A DNA stretch of 64,000 nt from SXNM01 sp964586155 (lineage in GTDB: Bacteria > Myxococcota_A > UBA9042), in the NCBI GenBank assembly GCA_964586155.1, contig CAZPHC010000029.1, forward strand, positions 1 to 64,000, in the 5' to 3' direction. The position numbers and the translations under genes are program-made. The notes beneath the pieces were generated by a model, which was not told the DNA's origin, did not search any database, and worked only from the letters and a program-made list of their open reading frames with translations. Positions within the stretch are counted from its first letter, which is position 1, and each line of letters opens with the position of its first letter. Shown here piece after piece: positions 25,411-32,974 of this stretch.

Positions 25411-26439
25411 TCAGGCCTGGGCCGTGGTCCAGTGGGCGTCGAGGACCTCGGCGATCTGCACCGCGTTGGTCGCGGCGCCCTTGCGCAGGTTGTCCGCCAC
25501 GACCCACAGAGCGAGACCGTTCGGCACCGACGGATCGCGGCGCACACGGCCGACGAAGACCTCGTCCTGCTCGGCGACGTCGATCGGCATCGGGTACTTG
25601 CCCCGTTTCGGATCGTCGATCAGCTTGATGCCCGGGGCCTTGGCCAGGAGCTCGCGCGCAGCCTCCGGCGAGAGCGGACGCTCCAACTCCACGACGACCG
25701 ACTCGGAATGGCCCGCGAACACCGGCACGCGCACCGCGGTCGGGCAGACCTGGATCGAGTCGTCGCCGAAGATCTTGCGCGTCTCGTAGACGAGCTTCAT
25801 CTCCTCGGAGGTGTAGCCGTCGGCGTCGAAGTCGCCGATCTGCGGCACCACGTTGAACGCGATGCGTGCGGCGTGGACCTTCACATCGAACGGCTTCTGG
25901 TTCAGCAGCGAGACAGTCTGGTTCGCCAGCTCCTCGATGCCTTTCTGTCCAGCGCCCGACACGCTTTGGTAGGTCGTCACGACGATGCGACGGATGGTGG
26001 CCGCGTCGTGGATCGGCTTGAGCGCGACGAGCATCTGGATCGTCGAGCAGTTCGGGTTGGCGATGATGCCCTTGTGGCCCAGGGCGGCGAGGCCGTTGAC
26101 CTCTGGCACCACGAGCGGAACGTCCGCGTCCATGCGGTACGCGCTCGAGTTGTCGATGCAGACGGCGCCGTGCTGGACGGCTGCCGGCAGCAGCACCTTG
26201 CTGACGCCCGATCCGGCCGAGGCCAACACGATGTCGACGCCCGCGAAGGCGGCCGGCTCGGCCAGCTGGACCACGATCTCGCGGTTGCCGAACGTCACGT
26301 GTTCGCCCACCGATCGCGACGAGGCCAGGGCCACGATCTCGCTGACCGGGAAGCGGCGCTCGTCGAGCACCTTGAGCATCTCGCGACCGACGGCGCCCGT
26401 GGCACCGAGGACCGCGACCCGATAACGGCGTCGCTGCAT
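25411..26439 (-). CDS. asd: Aspartate-semialdehyde dehydrogenase
   Basis: A 342-residue enzyme, normal length. It reduces aspartyl phosphate to aspartate semialdehyde with NADPH, feeding lysine/diaminopimelate, threonine and methionine synthesis. The N-terminal Rossmann motif is VAVLGATGAVGREML; the active-site Cys is in NPNCSTIQM (about 130); SSAYRMDADVPLVVPEVN and GAGQKGIEEL are conserved. Two consecutive ATGs are possible; 26439 is chosen because GGGAG is five bases away, against two for 26442. The gene follows the phosphatase gene on the same strand with about 60 bases between. Confidence 0.96.
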   Translation of the reverse strand: MQRRRYRVAVLGATGAVGREMLKVLDERRFPVSEIVALASSRSVGEHVTFGNREIVVQLAEPAAFAGVDIVLASAGSGVSKVLLPAAVQHGAVCIDNSSAYRMDADVPLVVPEVNGLAALGHKGIIANPNCSTIQMLVALKPIHDAATIRRIVVTTYQSVSGAGQKGIEELANQTVSLLNQKPFDVKVHAARIAFNVVPQIGDFDADGYTSEEMKLVYETRKIFGDDSIQVCPTAVRVPVFAGHSESVVVELERPLSPEAARELLAKAPGIKLIDDPKRGKYPMPIDVAEQDEVFVGRVRRDPSVPNGLALWVVADNLRKGAATNAVQIAEVLDAHWTTAQA

Positions 26440-26500
26440 CATGACTCCCTGTGCGCGCCCGGACGGGCGCGATCGATGTCGGAGGACCGGCCGCGCCGGT

Positions 26501-27553
26501 TCAGCGTTTCTTGCCCGGCACGGCGACCGGCGCCGGCCCAGGTGGCGGCGGCGCGACCGGCGCGGGACCGGGCGGCGGGGGCGGCGGCGGCAGCACGTTT
26601 GGTGGCGGCGGGGGCGGCGGCGGAGGCGGGGCCGTCGCGGCGGCAAGCGCATCTGCAGCGATGGGCGGCAGGCGCAGGTACGCGGGTTCGTCGAACGCCT
26701 CGTCCGGCCCGACGGCCTGCAACATCACGGTGGTGATGTTGTCGTGGCCACCGCGGATCTTCGCCAGCTCGATCAGCGCCGAACACGCCGAGGGCAACGA
26801 GGTCGCCTCGCGCAGGCACGCCTGGATCTCGGCGTCGCGGACCAGGTCCGACAGGCCGTCCGAGCACAGCAGGATCTGGTCGCCCGCGCGCAGCGTCGCG
26901 CTGTAGATGTCGACGCCGACGCGCTCGTGCAGGCCAACGGCGCGCACGATGACGTTCTTGTACGGGAACGACTCGACGTCCTCGGGGCGCAGCATCTTCA
27001 TCTTGAGGTACTCGTTGACCAACGAGTGATCCTCGGTCAGCTGCTCGAGCTTGCCGCGGCGGAACCGGTACAGGCGGCTGTCGCCGACGTTGGCCACATA
27101 GAGCCGGCTGCCGACGACGGAGCAGGCGACCACGGTCGTGCCCATGTCGCGCAGCGCCTCGTGCTGCTGCGAGAGACGGAACACCGACACGTTGGCCGAC
27201 TCGACAGCCTTGCGCAGGCGCAGGCTGTGATGGCTCACGTCGCGCATCCCCTGCGGGGACGCCGCCTTCATCTGGGCGTACGCCTTCTTGACCCGGATCG
27301 TCAGCTCGGCCGAGTCGAAGAACGCCGCGATCGCCTCAACAGCGAACTGGGACGCAACCTCGCCACAGTTGTGGCCGCCCATGCCGTCCGCGACCACGAA
27401 GAGGCCATGCGCAGGCTGGATCAGCAGCGCGTCTTCGTTGCCCTCGCGAACCAGGCCGACATCGGTCGCTCCGTAAGCGGCGATGCGAATGCCCCGCCGA
27501 CCCTTGGTCGAACCGGCTGCTTCGCTACGCTTTCGCTTTGGAGATTGAGCCAT
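26501..27553 (-). CDS. PP2C-family Ser/Thr protein phosphatase with poly-proline tail
   Basis: A 350-residue PPM/PP2C phosphatase of the bacterial Stp/PrpC type. Metal-binding motifs are visible: VREGNEDA (about 35), VVADGMGGH (about 53), GDSRLYR (about 157), LCSDGLSDLV (about 230) and GGHDNITTV (about 270). The catalytic domain ends near residue 285. The remaining ~65 residues are a Pro-rich tail with runs of up to ten prolines and a basic GKKR end, which might bind a partner or the cell wall. It should reverse Hanks-type kinase phosphorylation; no kinase gene is in the window. ATG 27553 is preferred to an upstream TTG (27598). Confidence 0.93.
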   Translation of the reverse strand: MAQSPKRKRSEAAGSTKGRRGIRIAAYGATDVGLVREGNEDALLIQPAHGLFVVADGMGGHNCGEVASQFAVEAIAAFFDSAELTIRVKKAYAQMKAASPQGMRDVSHHSLRLRKAVESANVSVFRLSQQHEALRDMGTTVVACSVVGSRLYVANVGDSRLYRFRRGKLEQLTEDHSLVNEYLKMKMLRPEDVESFPYKNVIVRAVGLHERVGVDIYSATLRAGDQILLCSDGLSDLVRDAEIQACLREATSLPSACSALIELAKIRGGHDNITTVMLQAVGPDEAFDEPAYLRLPPIAADALAAATAPPPPPPPPPPNVLPPPPPPPGPAPVAPPPPGPAPVAVPGKKR

Positions 27554-27652
27554 GCCGTCTAGATCCTGGTCGGTGTCGGCGCTCGCCGCTGAAGCCAAGG
27601 GATCGCGTCGCCAAGTCGCCTCCGCCCGCGTGGTGCAGGGCGGAGATCTCGG

Positions 27653-27934
27653 CTACTCGCCGCCGTTGACGCGGTTCTTGAGCTCGAGACCGACCTTGAA
27701 GAACGGCATGCGCTTCTGGCCGACCTGGACGGGCTCGCCCGTCTTGGGGTTGCGACCGGTGTAGCTCTCGTAGTGGCGCACGGTGAAGTTCCCGAAATTG
27801 CGGATTTCGATGCGCTCGCCTTCCTTCATCGCGTCGACCATCTTGTCGAAGATGGCGTTCACGACCATCGCGGCCTTGTCCTTGGTCAGGTTGGCGCTCT
27901 CAGCGACCTTCTCGATCAGATCGGACTTCGTCAT
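27653..27934 (-). CDS. HU/IHF-family DNA-binding protein (IHF-beta-like)
   Basis: A 93-residue nucleoid protein. MTKSDLIEKVA at the N-terminus, the GERIEIRNFGNFTVR arm base and the RNPKTGEPV DNA-intercalating arm (Pro) are the family signature; KRMPFFKVG follows. It bends DNA as a dimer. Whether it is IHF-beta or HU cannot be fixed from sequence alone, but length and MTKSDLIEKVA favour IHF subunit beta. IHF-type bending often assists sigma-54 promoters, of which this window has at least one. Start 27934 has AGGAG eight bases upstream. Confidence 0.92.
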   Translation of the reverse strand: MTKSDLIEKVAESANLTKDKAAMVVNAIFDKMVDAMKEGERIEIRNFGNFTVRHYESYTGRNPKTGEPVQVGQKRMPFFKVGLELKNRVNGGE

Positions 27935-27953
27935 CTCAGCGGCTCCTGGTCTT

Positions 27954-27972
27954 GGACACGCCAACGGTGTCC
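27954..27972. promoter_or_regulatory. GGACAC-N7-GTGTCC inverted repeat in the HU/IHF leader
   Basis: Perfect six-base arms separated by seven bases lie 20 bases upstream of the HU/IHF start codon and about 45 bases after its predicted transcription start. Candidate operator or RNA hairpin. Autoregulation is common in this family but is not shown here. Confidence 0.4.
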
Positions 27973-28024
27973 TGGGGTTCGTTCCGTCCGCCGCGCCGGC
28001 ATCGGCCTGTCGGGCGGAAGGGGC

Positions 28025-28053
28025 GAGATACACCGGCCAGCCGTCGCGGTCAA
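28025..28053 (-). promoter_or_regulatory. Sigma-70-type promoter of the HU/IHF gene
   Basis: On the minus strand TTGACC (28053-28048), a 17-base spacer and TATCTC (28030-28025). Predicted start near 28018 gives a leader of about 84 bases. It lies between the HU/IHF gene and the 3' end of the next lipoprotein gene. Confidence 0.5.
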
Positions 28054-28102
28054 GGGATCGGTTGGCAACAACTTTGCGGAATCCGACGCCTCGCCGCCGA
28101 CT

Positions 28103-30283
28103 TCAACCGGGCGGCGGGCAGGTCCATTGTTGGCTCGGCGAGGCCGGTGGGTAGTTGGGTGTGACGAGGTTGCCGGACTTGTCTGCGCCTTTGCAGGGCG
28201 TGATGTCGGCAGAGGGGTTGGTCGACTTCGGGTTCCACTTGACCTGGCCGGCGCACCACATGTCGCCCTTGTTCAACTTCGGGCCGAGCTTGTCGACGAC
28301 CAGGACCTTGTCCAGGTAGATCCGCAGCCGTGGCGTCGAGGTTCCGTAGCCCGCATCCGACCAGTAGTACACGCCGATCCAGTACTTCTCGTTCTCGAGC
28401 GGCCACGCGACCGAGATGTTCTCGGGGCCCTGGCCGTTGGTGTCGTCCAGGTCCACGTTCGGATCGTCGTCGGTGTCCGACAGGTCGGGCCAGGTCGGCG
28501 CCTTGTTGATCCAGAAGCAGTCGTAACATTGCGCCCACCACGGATCGGGCTCGCCATTGCCGTCGAGATCGGGCTGGCCCTTGAGGGTCGGCGCGTCGGG
28601 ATGCGCAAGGTGCAGATCGAGATCGGCGCCCTTGTCGTCGGTGGGGTCGGTATCGTTGGGCGTGTCCCAGGTCAGCTCGATGTGGAGCTTGTTGTCCGGG
28701 ACCACGTGCAGCACGCGCGTCGCCTGGGCGCAGCTGGCCGTGCCGAGTTCGTCGTAGATCTGCAGGCGGAACTTGTAGTCGCCCGCCACGTTCGGCAGGA
28801 AGCTCACGGTCTTCTGCTTGGCATTCGGCACGAAGGTGCTGGCGCTGCCCGTCGGCTGCTCGACCGTCCATTCGTATTTGGTCAGCACATGGCCTGGGGC
28901 AGCCTGGCTGCAAGCGCTGGTCAGGCTGACCATCGTCTGCGGGATGACCGTGTCGCCGCCTGGGAAGGGGTCGATGCACGCGGTCGGGCAGGTCAACTGG
29001 CTCGGCTTGCCCGCGACCTCCAAGGTCCGGATCTCGCCGAGCTTGTCCTCGATCTCGAGCTGGGCCGTCGTCGCGGCGTCGAGTGAGCTCGGCGCGTAGC
29101 GCACGATCACCGACTTGGTCGAGTTCGGCTGGACCACCAGCGGCACCTCCTTGGTCGGCGCGAGGCCGTCGGCGAAGCTCGACGTGTTGAAGTTGAGCTG
29201 GAAGTCCGCGCTGGCGCCGTCCTTGTAGGCGATACGGACGATCTCGACGTTCTCGGTGCCGCAGCCTTGGAGCAGCAGCTCCTTCTCGGCTGGCTGGCCG
29301 ATCGCGACCGACTCGAAATCGATCGACGAGGGCGTCATCTTCAGGCACGGACCGGTCGAGTTGGCCAGGAATTGGATGTCGATGGGCCCGGTCGTGCTGT
29401 TGCTCTTGATCCGCAACGTCGCGCCGGCCTTGTCGGCGCTCGGCAGGGGCGCCAGGTCGGCGACGAACTCGAGCGACTCGCCGGGCCCGACCGCGATCGC
29501 GGGCGAGCCGTCCCAGCTCTTGCCGACCTCGACCGACTGCCCGGCGAAGCTCACCTTCAGCGGTGCGCCACTGGCGCTGAGCAGCTCGACCTTCTCCAGT
29601 TGCACCGCAGCGCTGCCGACGCTGGAGCACTTGAACGACTCCTTGGCGGCCTTGCCTGCGCCGATATTGCCGAAGTCGACGACGCCGACCCCTGCGCACT
29701 TCAGCGTCGGCAGGCCGAGGTTGGCCTCGAAGCGGATGGTGCGCACCTTGCCAAACCAGGCGGGATCGCCTTCGACCTCAAGCTCGAGCTTGGCCTTTCG
29801 CGCCTTGGATCCGGCCTGGGCCGGATCATATTGCACCGTGAAGGTCGTGCTCTGGGCGGCGTCAGCGGCCGCGCATGCGGTATCGAAGCCGACCGGCACC
29901 AACTCCGGCCACGTCGCGTCGGCGCAGTCCGCGCCGGAGGCCGTCGTGCAGCGAAACGACGCCGTGTCGACGGCGGCTCCGGTCCCATCGGTCTCCGACA
30001 GGCGCACGGCCTGGATCTTCAGCGGCAGCGCGCTCAGCTTCGACGCCGAGTTGCGCAACGTGAACACGAAGCTGCGCTTGGTGCTGCCGAGCAGGCTCGC
30101 GTCGAAGGCATAGAGCTCCTGCGCCGGGCCGGAGGCGTCCGCGAGGTCGGCCTGGGCCTTGGCGTCGACGCTGCCGGTCCCGGACTTGCAATCCGAGCTA
30201 CCAGCGCTGTCGTTGCCGCAGCCGAGCGCCGTTCCGGCGAGCGTCAGGCAGAGCAGGGTGGAGCGCCACGTGATGCGCATCAT
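28103..30283 (-). CDS. Choice-of-anchor-D lipoprotein with EF-loop YfaP-like C-terminal domain (paralogue 1)
   Basis: A 726-residue lipoprotein: signal peptide ending LAGTALGC. At least three Ig-like/ASPM-SPD-2-Hydin-type beta domains follow (a clear one begins near VVDFGNIGAGKAAKESF, another near IDFESVAIGQPAEKEL). Then a PKD-like domain (about 440-545; KYEWTVEQPTGSASTF) and a C-terminal domain with GADLDLHLAHP, an EF-hand-like loop DLDGNGEPD (about 574), DDTNGQGPEN and IGVYYWSDAGYG. The latter pattern resembles DUF2135/YfaP-like domains. Function unknown; expected on the outer membrane. Last of three tandem paralogues (37 bases after the previous stop). Start 30283: CTGGAG six bases upstream. 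Confidence 0.82.
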   Translation of the reverse strand: MMRITWRSTLLCLTLAGTALGCGNDSAGSSDCKSGTGSVDAKAQADLADASGPAQELYAFDASLLGSTKRSFVFTLRNSASKLSALPLKIQAVRLSETDGTGAAVDTASFRCTTASGADCADATWPELVPVGFDTACAAADAAQSTTFTVQYDPAQAGSKARKAKLELEVEGDPAWFGKVRTIRFEANLGLPTLKCAGVGVVDFGNIGAGKAAKESFKCSSVGSAAVQLEKVELLSASGAPLKVSFAGQSVEVGKSWDGSPAIAVGPGESLEFVADLAPLPSADKAGATLRIKSNSTTGPIDIQFLANSTGPCLKMTPSSIDFESVAIGQPAEKELLLQGCGTENVEIVRIAYKDGASADFQLNFNTSSFADGLAPTKEVPLVVQPNSTKSVIVRYAPSSLDAATTAQLEIEDKLGEIRTLEVAGKPSQLTCPTACIDPFPGGDTVIPQTMVSLTSACSQAAPGHVLTKYEWTVEQPTGSASTFVPNAKQKTVSFLPNVAGDYKFRLQIYDELGTASCAQATRVLHVVPDNKLHIELTWDTPNDTDPTDDKGADLDLHLAHPDAPTLKGQPDLDGNGEPDPWWAQCYDCFWINKAPTWPDLSDTDDDPNVDLDDTNGQGPENISVAWPLENEKYWIGVYYWSDAGYGTSTPRLRIYLDKVLVVDKLGPKLNKGDMWCAGQVKWNPKSTNPSADITPCKGADKSGNLVTPNYPPASPSQQWTCPPPG

Positions 30284-30320
30284 GGATGGCTCCAGGGTCG
30301 GCCCGCGGCCGCGACCGCGA

Positions 30321-32774
30321 TCAGTCGCTGCACTTGGCGCCGAGGGATTTCGCGAACTTCGGGAAGTACTTCTTGGTGATCTTGCCGTTGGCGCCGCCGA
30401 TATCGAGCAGACTTCCCGACGGCCACTCGATCTGCTTGACCCACCACATGTCGCATTGCGAAAGCGTGGTGCTGATGTACTCACCCACGAGCTGACCGAG
30501 GACGTAGATGCGCACCGTCGCGACCGAGTCGCCGTAGCCGTGCGCGTCCCAGTAGTGGACGCCGACGGTGTAGATGGCGCCGTTCTCGGCGTTCTTCAGG
30601 TTGAGGTTCTCGGGTCCCCAGCCGTCGGTGTCGTCGAGATCCAGGCCCGGGTTGTCGTCGATGCTCGGGTCGGTGGAGCCCCAGTTCGGATCGGCGTTGA
30701 ACCAGAAGCAGTCGTAGAGCGAGTGGAAGAAGGGATCGACCTTGCCGTCCTTGTCGAGGTCGCCGAGGCAATAGCACGGCTGGGCGCCGCACATCTCGGG
30801 CGGATCCTTGCAGATCTTGGTGTCGGAGCTCTTCGAGTGCGCAAAGTGCAGGTCGAGGTCGGCTCCGGCCCCCATGCCCGTGTCCTTCTTGTCGAGGTCG
30901 TCGGGCGTGTCCCACAGCAGCTCGACGTGGATGTCCTCGTCCGGGATGACCGGCAGCGACAACACGGCCTTCTGGCACGACTTGTTGCCTGCATCGTCGG
31001 TGACCTCGAGCTCGAACACGTACTCACCCGCGATGTTGATCGAGATGACGTCGACCTCGGTACCCGAGAAGTCCTTCTTCTTGGTCTTGGCGCCAAACTG
31101 CGGGTCGGCCACGTTGGCGTTGGGCCAGAACAGGTGGTCGGCCTCACTGCCCTTGGGCTGCTTGGTCACCTTCCACTCGTACTTGACGATCTTCTGGTTC
31201 GGGCCGGCGAAGCTCTGCGAACCGACGAGGTGGACCTCGGTCTGCGGCACGATGAGCTCGCCCTCCAAGCACGACGCGATGGCCGTCGGGCAGTTGGTCG
31301 CTGTGCCCCAGCACGAGAGCTCGAGGGTCTTGTCGGTCTCGATCGTGTTGTCCGCGATGCCGAGCTTGGCGGGGTAGGGCGCTGGCTTGCCGCTCGTCGG
31401 ATCGACGTACTCGGCCTCGGGCAGGCACTCGACGTTCACTTCGACGGCCTCGCCCTGCTTGATGTTCAGGACGTTGTCGGCCGAGACGGGCTTGCCGCCC
31501 AGCGCGGCGATCTTCGAGGTGTCGAGCTTGTACACCGCCTGCTTGTCGTCGCTCAGCGCGAGGCCCGAGACCTCGACCGTCGCGGAGCCGCAGCTCTCGA
31601 GCCGCACCTTGCGCGTGCCGACCGTTCCCAGCGGCACGAAGCCGAAGTTCACCGCCTTCTGCGGGATCACCTTCAGGCAGGGCACCGATTGGTTGGCGAT
31701 GAGCTTGGCCGTCTGGGGCGCCGAGCAGTACTTGCTGCCGCCGGCGGCCGAGACGCATTGGCCCTCCTTGCAGCTGTCGTCGGCGCCGCAAGCGGTGGCC
31801 CCGTCATTGCTGAAGACCTTGACCACGTCGAGGAAGCCGGAGGGATCGGTCGGGCAGATCGTCACGATGATCGGGATCGACTCCTGCGGCGGCACCTCGA
31901 GCGGCGGGTCGAAGGTGATGGTCTCGCCGCCCTTGTAGGTCTTGCCTTCGATCTCGGCGCTCACCGGCTTCGGCAGCGTCTTGGCGAGCTCGATGCGGTT
32001 GACCAGCACCGGCGCGTCACCCGAGTTGAGCATCGAGACCTTCTTCTCGCCGCAGGCGCCGATCTTGATGATGCCGAAGTCCGCGACCTCGGGGCTCAGC
32101 TTGAGCTTGGGCGTGCCCTCCTTGGTCGTCAGGATCGACGAGAACGGCGCGTTCTTGTACCGCTCGTCGCCGGGCGCCGAGATGCGCAGCACGGCCTTGC
32201 GCACGACGTTGTCGGCCTGCTTGCGGAAGCGGACGTGGACGACGAGGTTGCCGCTGCGCGTGCCGCTGGTGCAGAACTTGGCGTCGGCGCCATCGGGTAC
32301 GACCGAGACGACGCCCGCGTCGGCGCAGGGCTTCTCGGCCCCGTCGACTTCGACCGTGCAGGTGAACGGATCGCTGGTGTCGGTCGCGTTGGCGGGCTTG
32401 CTGTAGAGCAGCTCGATCTTCTCGACGCGGAGCTCGAGGGCTGAGCCGATCTGCGCGGTGTTGCGGATGGTGAACACCGTGTCGAGCGTCGCGTCAGCGG
32501 CCAGCGCGCCGGTCGACAGCTGCAGGGTTGCCCCGGTCGACTGGCTCTTCTCCTGGGCCGCGACGTCCATCACAGGCTTGAGATCGATGCCGAGGTTGCC
32601 GCCCGCGCTGGTGGTGCACTTGTCGGCGCCGCCGCCACCGCCGCCGCCCGTCGCGTCCGCGCCGTTGCCGTTGCTGGTGTCGTCGCTGCCGCAGGCGGCC
32701 AGCGAGGCCGAGAGCGCGGCCACGACCGCGAGCGTCAGCGCCGCCCGTCGGGATCGATTGTCGATGCGTCGCAT
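30321..32774 (-). CDS. Choice-of-anchor-D lipoprotein with EF-loop YfaP-like C-terminal domain (paralogue 2)
   Basis: An 817-residue lipoprotein. The signal peptide ends in SASLAAC. A Gly/Asn/Asp-rich spacer precedes Ig-like choice-of-anchor-D domains (e.g. VADFGIIKIGACGEKKVSM and VNFGFVPLGTVGTRKVRL). A PKD-like domain (about 520-620) leads to the shared C-terminal domain: HVELLWDTPDDLD, GADLDLHFAH, EF-like loop DLDKDGKVD (about 672), DDTDGWGPEN and VGVHYWDAHGYG. An extra Cys-rich insert (about 320-345) is not in the paralogues. Two adjacent ATGs exist; 32774 has GGAG six bases upstream. Function unknown. Confidence 0.82.
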   Translation of the reverse strand: MRRIDNRSRRAALTLAVVAALSASLAACGSDDTSNGNGADATGGGGGGGADKCTTSAGGNLGIDLKPVMDVAAQEKSQSTGATLQLSTGALAADATLDTVFTIRNTAQIGSALELRVEKIELLYSKPANATDTSDPFTCTVEVDGAEKPCADAGVVSVVPDGADAKFCTSGTRSGNLVVHVRFRKQADNVVRKAVLRISAPGDERYKNAPFSSILTTKEGTPKLKLSPEVADFGIIKIGACGEKKVSMLNSGDAPVLVNRIELAKTLPKPVSAEIEGKTYKGGETITFDPPLEVPPQESIPIIVTICPTDPSGFLDVVKVFSNDGATACGADDSCKEGQCVSAAGGSKYCSAPQTAKLIANQSVPCLKVIPQKAVNFGFVPLGTVGTRKVRLESCGSATVEVSGLALSDDKQAVYKLDTSKIAALGGKPVSADNVLNIKQGEAVEVNVECLPEAEYVDPTSGKPAPYPAKLGIADNTIETDKTLELSCWGTATNCPTAIASCLEGELIVPQTEVHLVGSQSFAGPNQKIVKYEWKVTKQPKGSEADHLFWPNANVADPQFGAKTKKKDFSGTEVDVISINIAGEYVFELEVTDDAGNKSCQKAVLSLPVIPDEDIHVELLWDTPDDLDKKDTGMGAGADLDLHFAHSKSSDTKICKDPPEMCGAQPCYCLGDLDKDGKVDPFFHSLYDCFWFNADPNWGSTDPSIDDNPGLDLDDTDGWGPENLNLKNAENGAIYTVGVHYWDAHGYGDSVATVRIYVLGQLVGEYISTTLSQCDMWWVKQIEWPSGSLLDIGGANGKITKKYFPKFAKSLGAKCSD

Positions 32775-32889
32775 CATCGTCTCCTCACTCGCCGCGTCAT
32801 CGCCGAGACCGGCGCCTCCGCGTTCCAGGTTCGCAAATCCCCGCGACCAGTGCACGGCCACGGCGAAGTTGCTCGTTCGATCCCGGGAG

Positions 32890-32954
32890 GTTTCGGGGCG
32901 CGCAGCCCCTGAAACAGCGAGCCCCCGCGTGCCTTGGGGCGCGCGAGGGCTCGC
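32890..32954 (-). terminator. Tandem double hairpin between paralogues 3 and 2
   Basis: Two adjacent hairpins lie 20 bases after the stop of paralogue 3. The first (32917-32933 with 32938-32954) has 17 positions, one C/A mismatch and one T/G wobble, with loop TTGG. The second (32890-32899 with 32905-32915) has ten pairs, one bulged T and loop GCGCA. Neither has a T tract, so this may be a factor-assisted terminator or an mRNA 3'-end stabiliser. Confidence 0.6.
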
Positions 32955-32974
32955 GTCGTCAGAGCGTCCCCCGC

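Noticed and set aside
26560..26640. G-rich tract as an independent regulatory element
   Set aside because: It lies fully inside the PP2C gene and is explained by Pro codons on the other strand; noted only as a side effect in the findings.
30284..30320. Separate promoter between lipoprotein paralogues 2 and 1
   Set aside because: Only 37 bases, no -35/-10 pair seen; co-transcription is more likely.
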